From assembly GCA_002197995.1 (NCBI GenBank), contig NGZR01000004.1, positions 682,001-746,000 on the forward strand: a stretch of 64,000 nt of DNA. The letters are read 5' to 3'. Origin of the DNA: Gaeumannomyces sp. JS-464 (lineage: Eukaryota > Ascomycota > Sordariomycetes > Magnaporthales > Magnaporthaceae). The position numbers were made by a program, and so were the translations under genes. Of the stretch, positions 12,233 to 22,858 are shown in pieces (within the stretch, counting starts at the first letter, position 1; each line of letters begins with the position of its first letter). The notes under the pieces were generated by a model. That model was given only the letters and a program-made list of their open reading frames with translations. It was not told the DNA's origin and did no database searches.

Positions 12233-13997
12233 AGAAGTGACAGATCAACCCGGTAGCTGCGCCGAGCCATCACCGTTTTCTCTTCGGTAGATGCAAGCAA
12301 GGGACATGTAGCAAGCATGGCGCGTCGAGGTTGGGTCGATGAGGTGCAGCAGGGGCTGAGCCTCCTCGTGCGGCCATTTGGGCGACCTGCATGCCACACC
12401 TACACCCCCACCCCTAACCCTTGGGACTCCAGGGCCGTGCTGGCCCGGCCGCCCTCGCCAAGCTCTGGACAAGGCCGGGCCCGGGAGGCCGTCGGGCGTG
12501 GAGCGGGCCAGCACAAGATCCCCGCGTCCGAGGCACCCGCAAGGCTGAATCTCCAGCCGGGTCGGGGTTGGGGTCCTAGGCAGCCATCAAGGAGAGATCC
12601 GGATCACACAATAGCCTCGTTTGACCCGCCAGGCTGAACTAACCCCATGGCTGTGCGCACCATGTGCGCGTCATGTGCTATCTACTGATTGACCGGCTGT
12701 CTCCCTGCCGTGCTCAAAGAGCCGTCGTCTTTAGACGACCATATCGCGCCCCGTCGTCGTGAGCCTTGGCGCCGAGACGGCCGATGACGCAGCGCGCGAC
12801 AATCGAAATAGATGCTTACTGCGAGCGGGAAACAGCTGACAGCAGCGGGAGCTTGCGGATCGCCGAGACATACCCGCCATCATAGTGCTGCGTAAGCAGT
12901 TGATCTTGATACCCCCACGTTTTGTGCTGTCAGATTCCGGCTGGATTGCGGATTTGGCTTGGTGATGTTGACGTCCATGACAACTAGGGAGAAAATAGGG
13001 GCTGACCAAAGACTTGACAAAGTTGACCAGAGCCAGGCTTGCGATTCTCCAATTGACATTCTGGAGGGCGCAGATGCCCCATCAATAACACCTGGTAGTT
13101 TCAGATAGGGCAGCACATTCAAATGCAACCACGTTGATCATACCAATTAATGTGAACTGGCGTCGAGAATAGAATCGAGGTTGGTCGACCCACATCAAAC
13201 ATCCCTTCAGCGACGACATGCCATCAAGTCTTTCTTCCGTTCCGTTTCTTCGAGGTGTCCGAAGCTAACGATCCATCCGTGGTAGCCAGATTGTACCGAG
13301 TACCTCCTGGCCCTAACTCCCACGATTTGGAATGTCCACATCACGGACGCCCGCAAACAGTGGAATGTGATTGATGCATGCTTTCCGCCCCTCGCCTGCC
13401 TGTCCCCTCCAATCTCTTGGCCGCCTTCGCCCTTTCGCGGCAATAAACGGTGCAGTGGGATAGGACCTGTAAATTACTGAAGACTAAACCATCTTCGATT
13501 GCATACCTCCAGACACATGTCCCGACATCCCACACCCCTCAAATCAAACGTCGGGCGGAAAACAAAAAAAGACCACGACGGAGAAACCCGGCGAGGCTGG
13601 CAGCACAAATCAAAACACCCGCCGTCCACGGCCTCGCCGCCCAACGAACGTCCCCTCCCACCTCGTCACCACCCTGCGGTGGCATGCGCGCGCGCGTCTT
13701 CGGCCACATCTAGATCTTGCAGTTGACGCAAATAATGGCTGTGCGGTTCTCGACAGCAAACCTACCTAGTTCGCCAAACCTGCCTACCTATATAGTCATC
13801 CACGAAAACCGTTCGCCCCCAAATCTGGATTGAGCGCCGGCCCTGAGCTGCTGCCGCTTCAACCTGAGCAGGGGGCGGCACAGCGTGAGTCAAAGGTGAT
13901 CAGCCCGAGTTAGCACTTGGCATCGTTTCAGTACTCGGGTAAACTTGCCGCAAGTGAAACGGCAAAGCCACACACTCGATGTCGTTCAACTCATTTG

Positions 13998-14089
13998 GTT
14001 CCAGGCTCCAGGTGCACCCGACACGCGCCTGCTTCCAGGCTTCAGGCGCACCTCGCAGGCAATGCTTCCAGGTTCCGGGCGCAATTTGT
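13998..14089 (+). repeat. Degenerate 33-bp tandem repeat, about 3 copies
   Basis: The words ttccaggctccaggtgca, ttccaggcttcaggcgca and ttccaggttccgggcgca follow one another at a spacing of about 32-33 bases. Most differences between copies are transitions. Confidence 0.6.
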
Positions 14090-14475
14090 CTTCCGATAAT
14101 GCAATTTACGCACATTTCCGCTTCGATCGAACAGCGGGCGGGCCATGAAACAGAAAAGGAGGAAATAACCCGTGACATTTCCCCACCTGTTTGGGATTAC
14201 ATGATTGCCCCCTTTGGACGCCAACAGGAATAGGGAAGCCCCCTTTTCCTTTGGGCAGGCCAGCCAGGGCAGGCGAATCACCATGGCCGCAAGCGATGTG
14301 ATTCCCGATGCAATAAAACACAAAGGCTGCAGATAAAGGCAGCTGTCCACTCGTTCGGATCCGGGTATTTGGGCATATAGACCCAATGACAAATACAAAG
14401 ACGCTGCGTCAGGCAGACTATCGGGCATCCAACACCTGTAGAAGCATGCGGGACCAGGACTGGCGGCTGTCGTGA

Positions 14476-15396
14476 ACGAACAAAGAGCTCGCGCATCAAG
14501 AGCCGCAGCAACAACGCCTTGATGGATCGATGTTGTCGCTACTGGGCGGTAACATAGAGCTATCACTGACCCAGTTCAATGCCCTGCCGCACGTCCACAA
14601 CCAGGACATGAGGCAGTATCGGCAGCAATACCAGCAACTATACGCGTACAACGCAAAACAGCACCTAGAGCAGCTACACCAATCGGGATTCCCTTCACAA
14701 CAACCTTTAGCCAGCCAAGGCGCTGCGTCCTTGATTCCCAACGCAACAGCAGCGCCTCGGTGTTTCGCTCGAGGCCGCCGCAGGGCACCCTAAGATAACC
14801 ATTCCGGCACCGATATTTTTCGACGAAAGGTGCGCCGGCCAGGTCGGGGGCCAGCAGTAGGGCGGCAGTCACTCTTCGGAGCTTCCCCCCCGCGATTACA
14901 GCAAAGCAACTCGTTCAGCGTGTTCCGTTCACCGGCGTTGCGCCCCGACAGCGCCTTGCCCATGCCGGTTACTCGACCTTAACGAGGCCCGCGCCCTCCC
15001 ACGTCGGGCTGTGGAACCCGAGCCTGCCGAACCCCGAGATCGCCGGCGCGGGGTTCCTCAGGGCGACGACGCCAGCGGGGATCTACAGCAGCAGTAGCAA
15101 CACGAGCACAGCGGCAACATCGATAGCAGGAAGCACAAGCAGCAGCAAACCCAGGGGATGGCGGCACGGCCGCACCCTCGTCGCTGGCCATCCGACCCCC
15201 TCCATGGCCGCGCTCCGCTCGCGCTTGGCGTCGGCAGGCCGGACATGCGCGAGATGGGGTGCCAGCCCGGCGGGCCGAGCGGCAGCTGGCGGTGCACGTA
15301 CCCGGGCTGCAAATCGAACGCGGGGTTCTTACGGCTGCCCGACCTGCGCAAACACTACTGTACGCACACAACAACAAAGAGCCACTTTTGCACCTT
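14476..15396 (+). pseudogene. Decayed Gln-rich C2H2 zinc-finger gene fragment
   Basis: Three plus-strand frames in succession read like one low-complexity fungal transcription-factor-like protein. The first, from 14,476, is Gln/Tyr/Leu-rich (for example YRQQYQQLYAYNAKQHLEQL). A Ser/Pro segment follows near 14,900 and a Ser/Thr segment near 15,060-15,160. A C2H2 finger lies at about 15,290-15,365 (WRCTYPGC, then DLRKHYCTH: C-x4-C-x14-H-x3-H). The form WxCTxPGC...DLRKHxxxH followed by a second Cys fits the first finger of a widespread fungal C2H2 family. The match stops right after the next Cys at about 15,395. The parts lie in different frames, so there are frameshifts or unseen introns. In the zinc-finger frame two TAG stops sit inside CAG runs (near 14,856 and 15,094) and look like CAG to TAG changes. 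It is probably a broken gene whose 3' half is missing at the compartment boundary. Confidence 0.55.
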
Positions 15397-16190
15397 CGAT
15401 AACGGTAGCCTCGCCCGTTGGATCGCTACCGCCGATTAGGGCTCCCCAATTAGCGCCATCGTCCTGTTCCTTTTTCATTCCCCTGGTTCCAAAGCCCGGT
15501 GCCCATCTTGGTCCTGCTGGCCTGCTATTCACCGTTTAAGCGTCGTTCAAGGCTCAGCAGGTCGGCGACGCGGCGCCCGCTTAGGTGCCGTTTAGGCGGG
15601 CGCGCCTGTGATACCGATGACGGGCGCCCAGGGTTGCGTCGGCTTCGGCCCTATCGGTATTAACGCCGAGCAGCTTGGTGGTTCGGATGCATTCTCGTCT
15701 TTGGTAATCACCTGCTGGTTTTGGCCATCTGGCTCGCCGCCCGTCGCCAGCGCTGTACGTTACGGCCAAAACGCTGGGGAGCTCGAAGCACGTTTATCTA
15801 CAAGCGCTAGCGAGTGCTATGTGCTCCATATGACCCATGTGCTTTTCCTTTCTAGGTTTAATTTGATATACATCTCGCAGGTTAAAAGCACCCGCTGCCA
15901 TATCGTAACAATGGGGCAATGGAATAAAAGACGCACTGCTATTTGTTACCATTATCCACGGCACTGCCGGTCGGAGCCCCAGGTTCGATTCTGGCTGCGC
16001 GCACAGATTTGATGCTCGTTAAGGGCGTGATCGGCAGCAACGATCGTTACCGTTACGGTCGTTGCGGGCGCCAAAAGATGGGGGATTTTTATTTTATTTG
16101 AATACGCCTTGCCGTTTTTAGTAAGGGATCCGCACTAAAAGAGGGGCGTAACCGTCCGTAACGATGAGAGGAAATTAACAGGGGGCAAAC
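15397..16190. other. Transition zone between GC-rich DNA and the retroelement block
   Basis: About 0.8 kb with intermediate composition. No protein family is recognised. There is an inverted repeat cggtagc...gctaccg at 15,402-15,436. An isolated tRNA-like B-box word, ggttcgattct, lies near 15,982 beside a CCAG/CTGG stem, without a credible A-box or acceptor stem, so it is not called as a tRNA. The last five bases, caaac, are the left TSD of Gypsy-1. Confidence 0.5.
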
Positions 16191-16642
16191 TGTTACAAAC
16201 AGGCTTTTGTTCCTAGGGTAGGACACCTAGGAAAGGTGCTAGAACAGTACGCTGGTTAGGGGTTTTCAAAGGAACTGGGTAACTTGGTAACAATAGTTTG
16301 ATTGCTTGCCTAAGGGGGTGCTTTGGAGCTAACTTAGGTTAACTAATGCCGAAGCCTTAGTCGAAGCTATTTATAACAGGAAAAAAACCGTTTTTTTTTA
16401 TAATAACCACCCGTTTTGCGCGACGGGCTAATATGTTTAATATAAACATATTAAATATATCCCCGTTTTTAAGTTAATATGTTTAATATAAATATATTAA
16501 ATATATTACCCTTTTTTAATATATCCGTTTCGGATATATTAACGATTTAAGTTACGTAATAGGAAAATGCGGGGTAATGCTTTTTTTTTTTCCTATGCCG
16601 CTTTTTTTTACGGGCGCATTTTTATGCCTTTTAATCGTAATA
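16191..16642 (-). repeat. Gypsy-1 3' LTR
   Basis: 452 bp, starting tgttac and ending gtaata (probably gtaaca before mutation), in direct repeat with 32,680-33,133 and 63,320-63,772. Differences from the other LTRs are essentially all transitions. It carries the short inverted repeats taatatgtttaatataaaca and similar around 16,430-16,500. Confidence 0.93.
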
Positions 16643-17299
16643 TTAGGTTTCCCTTTTTAAGCTAAGTTTTTTTAGCCACGCTTTTTTCCCTTTTTTTTTA
16701 TTAATGGTAAGTACTTTTTTTTTTTACCAATTGCTAACCCTTTTATTTAATAAAATGTTTAATCGGGTTCGAAAGCGGAAACTTACATCGTTTACAATTT
16801 TAACCGTTTGTTATAATAACGTTTTTTTTTCTATTATTTGTACTATTATTTTTATGCCTTTTTATTTAAACTGCGAAACCGACGGTTTTTTTCGGTATAA
16901 CGCTTTTTTTGCGAACCATTTTCGCTGCGAAAAGTGTATTCGCTAAAAGCGTTTTTAATGCGACATTTTGGGCTTTACTTTTAAGCATTTCCGATATTAT
17001 AATCTTTAACATTTTCGCGCGAAAAAGGAGCTGGAAATTGCGAAAGCGGAATTGCGGGCTTCCTTTGCCAAAATTAACCGTTTGCGAAAGCAAAAAAAAC
17101 AATAGCGCGAAAAGCTTACGCGAGCAATTCGCCGTGGTATTAACTTCGTAAAGGAGCTGGAGCGTATTAAGCGGGAGGAGGCCGAAAAGGCGGCCACGTT
17201 AGCTTTTTCCAGGCTTTTTATTTTGCCAGCCCCCGAATTTCTTCCGCTATTTTTAAATTAAGCCGATTTTAAAGTTAATCCGGATTTCGACCTTTTAGC

Positions 17300-19673
17300 T
17301 TTGCTTTAAACTAATAAGCCTATTTTAATGCGAATGTCCCAAATTAAAGTTCGAGTTTCGGCATAAAGGTTAACTTTTTTTTTAAAGCTTTTCGCTAGTA
17401 CTTTTTTAAAGCTTTCGGCGCTTTTTAAAATTGGTTTCCCTTTCCCAAATGCTTTCCTCGATTTCGTACTTTACCCATTTAACCAAATAATGCTTAGTTT
17501 CGTTAATTATATTTTCGTTTAAAATTTCCTCGATTTCGTATTTTTATTTTGCGTTAACTTTTATTAACTTATTGCTTTTAAAGCCCGGTAAAGCTGGTTT
17601 AAATAGGGAAACGTGAAAAACCGGGTGGGATTTTATGGTTAATGGTAATCGAAGTTCGTAATTAACGTCCGAAATTTTTCTTAGCATTTTAAAGGGTTCC
17701 AGTTTTTTATAGTTTAGCTTATCGTTTAATCGTTTTGTTTTAATGTTACGTTAAAAAAGATAAACGCTATCCCTTTTTTTAAAGGTCGGTTTTTTAATCC
17801 TTTTTTTATTTGCTTAGGTGGATATGCTTTATCGTAATTTTTTAAGCTTTTTTTAAAGTTATTTATGCAGTTTAATAAGCTTTTTTATTTGTATTTTTGC
17901 TGTAAAAACGTGTTTTCCCGCTTTAGGTTTTTTATACGCCGTAAATGTAAACCCGTTTTGCGTAAAACGGTATGGTTTTTATGCTTTCGTATATTAAATT
18001 GTTATACGCGAATTGCGTTATAAAAAGTAGTTATACCTAATTATTTTGTTTGTAATTAACGTAATGTTATAAATATTGCTTTATAGTTTAGTTCGTTCGT
18101 TTTATTTATTTATCCGTTTGCGGATAATAGGCAGTTAATAAGGAATGCTTTGCTTTTAGGCTAGCCGTAAGTTTTTTCCAAAACCTGCTTATAAATAGCT
18201 TATTTTTATCCGTAATTAAGCGGTCCGGCGTTCCGTATTCCGCTATTACGTTCCGGATAAAAATGTATGCTAACTTTTTAACATTGCTACTTTTTTTGTA
18301 AAATAAAAATAAAGCGTATTTGGTAAGCCTATTTACTATTATTAAAATGCTATTGTATTAAACATTCGTTAAAAGCTTTTTCGATTTAAAAAGTTTAATA
18401 ATAAAGTTTATAATAACCTTTTGCTATGCTTTATTAAGCGCCGGCAAAGGTTGCAATAGCCCGTAAAGTTTATATTTGTTGGTTTTGTTTTTCGCATAGC
18501 TTTTACAATTTTTAATTGCTTTTTATATTTCGGCGCGGGTTTTTATAAACCCGTAATGCTGTTAAAAGCGTTTTTAGGTTTTGGTTATTCCCTAATGTTT
18601 ATAAGCTAATTGTTTATAAATTTGTAGGATTTTTCCAAGGGTTTATTTTTCCTATTTTTTTATTTTAACTAATATCCGTTAAACCGGAATTAAAAATTTA
18701 TTAGGTTTTTACGCTAGGATTATACGAGTTTATTTTGGTATGTTAATTTTGTAGTTTAATTAGCGGTTAAAGGCATCCGCTTTACCGTTTTCCGATTTTT
18801 TCCGGTATTCGATCCGGATGTTATAATTTTGGAAAAACTCGCTTTACCGGATTTGTTTTTTATTTAAGTTTTTGCTTATAATAAAGTGTGATAAATTTTT
18901 GTAATTAGTGTATATTACGATTTAATGGTTTGCTTTGCATAAATACGAGCGCCATTTTTCGAAAGCTTAAATAATCGCGAAAAGTTTTTTATCGTAAATT
19001 TGGTAGTTTAATTTAAATCCGTTAAATTTTTGCGAAAAGAAAATATACGGGTGCAGCTTTTTTTGGTTGTTTCGTTATTCGAGTTGTCCCCCGATCGCAT
19101 AATTTAACGCGTCGGTTTCGATTTCGAATGGTTTTTTTGGGTTTAGCAATATTAATATTAGCTTTTATACTATTGCGTTTCGCAGTATTTTAAAAGCTTT
19201 TTGTTTTTATTTCCCTTAATAAAACTAAGTGTTATTTTTGGTAAAATTTGTAAATGGTGTTGCTTTTTTACTGCATTTTTGGATAAACCTTTTGTAAAAG
19301 TTTACGAAGTTAAAAAACCTTTGTATTTCTTTAACGTTTTTAAATACGGGCTAGTTTTTTATTTTTTCGACTTTTTTAGGGTTTACCGTAATTTGTCCTA
19401 ATGTAATTACGAACTTTAAAAATGTAACTTTTTGGGTATGCTATACGCATTTTTCTGGTTTAACTAAAAGCTTTGCGTTAAGCAGCTTTTAAAGCATTTT
19501 ATAAACGTATTTTTTATGCTTTTCCATTATTTTTAAAAAGATTAGGATGTTATTTAAATACGTAAGCACGAAAACCTTAAAGTAGCGCGTAGCCGTGGTT
19601 AATTATTTTTTAAAATATGGCTAACGCATTAGTAAAACCGAAAGTTATTATTAAAAACTCGTAATACCTAAAT
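17300..19673 (-). pseudogene. Gypsy-1 pol, 3' half: RT, RNase H, integrase, chromodomain
   Basis: Minus-strand translation with many TAA/TAG stops. At 19,450-19,600 is the RT catalytic region. The family YLDDILIF motif here reads YLNNILIF, so both catalytic Asp codons (19,549-19,554) are changed to Asn by G to A. RNase H lies at about 18,900-19,130 (PFEIETDALNYAIGGQL, YDKKLFAII). The integrase core is at about 18,095-18,275 (YGTPDRLITDKNKLF, TAYYPQTD). The chromodomain is at about 17,440-17,545 (KYEIEEILNE, HYLVKWVKYE, with Trp residues of the aromatic cage region). The frame breaks at 19,673, where the deleted copia element is inserted. Domain order and motifs identify a chromovirus-type gypsy pol; the product is not functional. 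Confidence 0.88.
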
Positions 19674-19907
19674 TGTTAGTAGGAGTAGTACTCTATAGGC
19701 ACGGAAATCTCCTAAAAGGAAAAAACAAAAATTTATAAATTTGGAACTAGTGTTTGTAGTGATGCATGTTTATATAGGAATTTAATTACAGGAAGGGGAT
19801 CGCAAAATCCCCTTTTATAAGCTCGTGGAAGCGCACGGGCCTTGGGCCCGTTGCTTTACGAGGTGTGGAGTTTATCCCGGTGCACGCGCTAATTACGTGG
19901 ATTAACA
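19674..19907 (-). repeat. LTR of deleted copia element (3' LTR)
   Basis: 234 bp from tgttag to attaaca. It contains the hairpin aaggggat-cgcaaa-atcccctt, shared with the other copia LTRs. Confidence 0.9.
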
Positions 19908-21566
19908 CTGGCAACTTTTTCTTTTATGCGCGTGTAACGGCCACATGCCTTTTTCCGGATCCGGGGATCTCACAATACTAACAACAAAGGATTTCGGATC
20001 TGGTAATCTGCTTTAAAAACAAAGGAAAATAAAGGCAAAAGGGCCGTGCTGGATATCGGTAAAAACCGTAAATTAGGGACTGTAAATAGGAATAATAAGA
20101 AATGGGGCAATACCTGGTTAAATGCTCGTAGGATTAGGTAATAACCGCTTATATGCTCGAGCGATTAGGTGATTCCATATTCGGGGCCACAGCCGATGTG
20201 CTGGGTGTACCACTGCTTAGCGTTGCAATAAAATGCCAAAAGAAAGATCGCATGGAAATGTGAAAGGGGTATCCTGTAAGCTTGCGGCTTTACAACGCGT
20301 GGGGCCTTCCCAAATGCACGCGCTGCCATATGATCCAATCCTAGCAGTTCTTTTCTTTAGGCGCGTGCATTGGTTATTAGTACCGGCGGAGCTGTGAATT
20401 AGTTAACCGGGGGCGTTTGGGGATTTGCAAATTGGCTGGTTAAGGGTGCAGATTGGCGGGCCGGGGGTGCTTAGGGAACTGCCGATTAGCTGAGTGGTAA
20501 AAGCCGCCGATCTAGTAAAGGAATGGCTGGGGGATCGATGCGCTCTTTAGTACGAGTGTTTTTATAAAAGGGGGAAATGGGCATCGTATTCGTAAAAAAG
20601 GTTAAGGAGTATTTTCGGAAGCGTAACGGATTTTTGGCCGCCGGCTTGGTAATCCTTGGATTTTATCTCGGCCAATTTCCCGCTTAACTGTGGTTTTTTT
20701 GGGAGAAAAACGCGGCGTGTTCCTTTGGGGGCATTCGAAGCGTCGCTTAGGTAACTATTTGGTTTGGGACTCGTGCGATTTTGGGAAGTAGGGGGTTATA
20801 ATCCGGTTAATGGGGTTGTTCCAAGGACTAACTCCTATTGCATAACTTGCATAAGTTTTTCGTTAAGCTTCCCTTTGGGCGGACCAGGGACTGGGATCCC
20901 GTAATCTTCCAAGTGTTTGCGGAAGATTCGAGCGATCCGCTAATCGAGGTTTTCGAAGTGCGTTGCTTCCCACCCTTCGTAGTCCTCGAGTACGTCGTTT
21001 AGGAGGTTGTTGCCATGCGTGTTTCCGTATAAAAGCAGTGTTTTAAGCATTTATGCGTTCCGGCGAGCAATGGAAACTTCGTTAGGTAATCCTTCGAGGT
21101 TGTAAAAGAGGCTTGTTAAAAGGGGGATGTTAATGTTTTATGCTAAAGATTTGGGGAGGTCGTATGATAAAAGCGTGCTTTTTGTAATTATACGTTGCTT
21201 ATCGCTAAGCTTTTCCGCTTATTGTTTCGAAGTGTCGGACATGTTATCGGTAGGGGTTAACGAGTAATATCGTTTGGGTAATCGATTTAGGAGTCCAATC
21301 GCCTGCTTTAGGAAGGTGCTTAAAAGGATTACGTAACGCCCTTTTTACAGTTGTTTAAATTTTATAAATAAAGGTTTAGTCGTTTGCTTTAGGAAGGTGC
21401 TTTTATTGTTCGATTAACTCGTATGTAACGCGCTACCGAGTAGTGGAATACAATTCCTTTATTTTTAAGCTTTTCCGTTTAACTTAATCGCTTTAAAAAA
21501 AAGTATTAAACGGTTAAACCTTTTACTTTATTTATTTATGTTGCCTTTTTAAGCAACATTAATTAG

Positions 21567-21801
21567 TGTTGGTAGGAGTGGTACTTTTATAGGTACGGAA
21601 ATCTCCTAAAAGGAAAAAATAAAGATTTATAAATTTGGAACTGGTGTTTATAATAATGCATGTTTATGTAGGAATTTAATTACAGGAAAGGGATCGCAAA
21701 ATCCTTTTTTATAAGCTTATGGGAGCGCACGGGCTTTAGGCCCGTTACTTTACGAGGTGTGGAGTTTATCCCGGTGCACGCGCTAATTACGTGGATTAAC
21801 A
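21567..21801 (-). repeat. LTR of deleted copia element (5' LTR)
   Basis: 235 bp from tgttgg to attaaca, followed by the TSD taaat. Just inside it (about 21,537-21,560) is the conserved hairpin built on gcaacat/atgttgc. Confidence 0.9.
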
Positions 21802-22622
21802 TAAATTTTATTTTAAAAGCCGTTAACCACTTTTAGCTTTTTTTAATCCGTAATAGGCTATAAGCTTTGCGTAAGTTTAAAGCTGTAAAATATTGGGCTT
21901 TTTCGAGCATGTTTTTTAGCTTGTTAATAAAAGGTAAAGGATACCGATTTTTTACAATAACCTTATTTAATAAGCGGTAATTAACATATATTCGATCCGT
22001 TTTATTTTTTTAGGTTTTTAAAAGATCCCATATTTTATTAGCGAATTAAAAGCACGGATAAGTCCTTTTCGTAAGTCCTTTTTTAACTGTTTTTTTAACA
22101 CCTCCTATTGTTAAAAATTAAGTTAATATAGCTTTTGGTATTTAAATTATGCTTTTAATTTAAGCTTAATTTTAAAATCGAACGGCTTATATTCCGGGAG
22201 TTTGGTTATTAAGGTTTTTTTTAAAATAACTTTTAATATTTATGGTATTTTTTTAAAACGTTTTTTATTTGGGCGACGAATTTCGCTCGTTCGTTTTAAT
22301 CGATATCGTTATTAAATAATCGCGAATTTATTATTATTAACTTTTTAAGCTAATTGCTTTGTTTTATTACCGTTATAACTGCTTTTGGTAATGTCGTTTG
22401 CGCATTATCCGGGGTTTATAACTTTTAAGCTTTTTCGGTTGCTAATAGCTCCTTTTATTAAACCTAGCCGATGGTTTAATTTATTCGTAAGTTATGCTTT
22501 TTAAATTAAGGGATTTTTAAAATTACATTTACCTTTCTTATATTTATAACATCCAAAATTATTCGAAAATTTTTTCGTTAGTATTAAAATTTAAAATGAT
22601 CGGTTTTTTTATCGATGGAATT
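21802..22622 (-). pseudogene. Gypsy-1 pol, RT N-terminal part
   Basis: This resumes the Gypsy-1 pol frame on the other side of the deleted copia insertion. Around 21,850-22,000 the minus strand reads DRIYVNYRLLNKVIVKNRYP, then LPFI and KAYSLLRIKK. These correspond to the RT fingers and palm region (the family form is CVDYRALNKVTVKNRYPLP and LRNAYNLIRIKKG). It ends where the full-length copia element enters at 22,623, with TSD gaatt at 22,618-22,622. Confidence 0.85.
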
Positions 22623-22858
22623 TGTTAATCCACGTAATTTAACGCGTGCATTTAAAAAGGGCCCACGTTTCGTAAAGCCGCAAACCCACGGGCCGTGCGC
22701 TCCCACAAGCTTATAAAAGGGGATTTTGCGATCCCCTTCCTGTAACTAAATTCCTATACAAATATGCATTATTACAAACACCAGTTTCAAATTTATAAAT
22801 TTTTGTTTTTTCCTTTTAAGAAATCTCCGTGCTTATAAAAGTACCACTCCTACTAACA
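22623..22858 (+). repeat. Copia 5' LTR
   Basis: 236 bp, tgttaatcc...actaaca. It is followed directly by ttaattagtgttgctt and a hairpin (gtgttgctt-aaaa-aagcaacac, 22,866-22,887) where a primer-binding site is expected. Confidence 0.92.

Larger units (their letters stand above)
10341..14475. other. GC-rich region without a supportable gene
   Basis: Short, overlapping frames on both strands and no recognised domain. The region around 12,730-13,130 has somewhat cleaner minus-strand frames (Ser/Arg-rich), but nothing identifiable. An A-rich tract and a 33-bp degenerate tandem repeat are listed separately. Confidence 0.5.
19674..21801 (-). mobile_element. Internally deleted copia element nested in Gypsy-1 RT
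   Basis: A 2.1-kb element with two LTRs (19,674-19,907 and 21,567-21,801) and a perfect 5-bp TSD, taaat (19,669-19,673 and 21,802-21,806). The LTRs are the inverse-orientation form of those of the copia element at 22,623-30,101. The interior keeps the leader and the gag N-terminal region (about 20,400-21,560) and the extreme 3' end (about 19,908-20,150). About 5.6 kb of gag-pol is missing, and about 250 bp without a match to the long copy sits at the junction. It cannot encode transposition proteins, so it must have been mobilised in trans if it moved in this form. TGA and TCA triplets are still frequent here, so it is much less mutated than its host element. Confidence 0.88.

Noticed and set aside
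12405..12425. Telomere-like cccctaaccc
   Set aside because: A single occurrence with no array.
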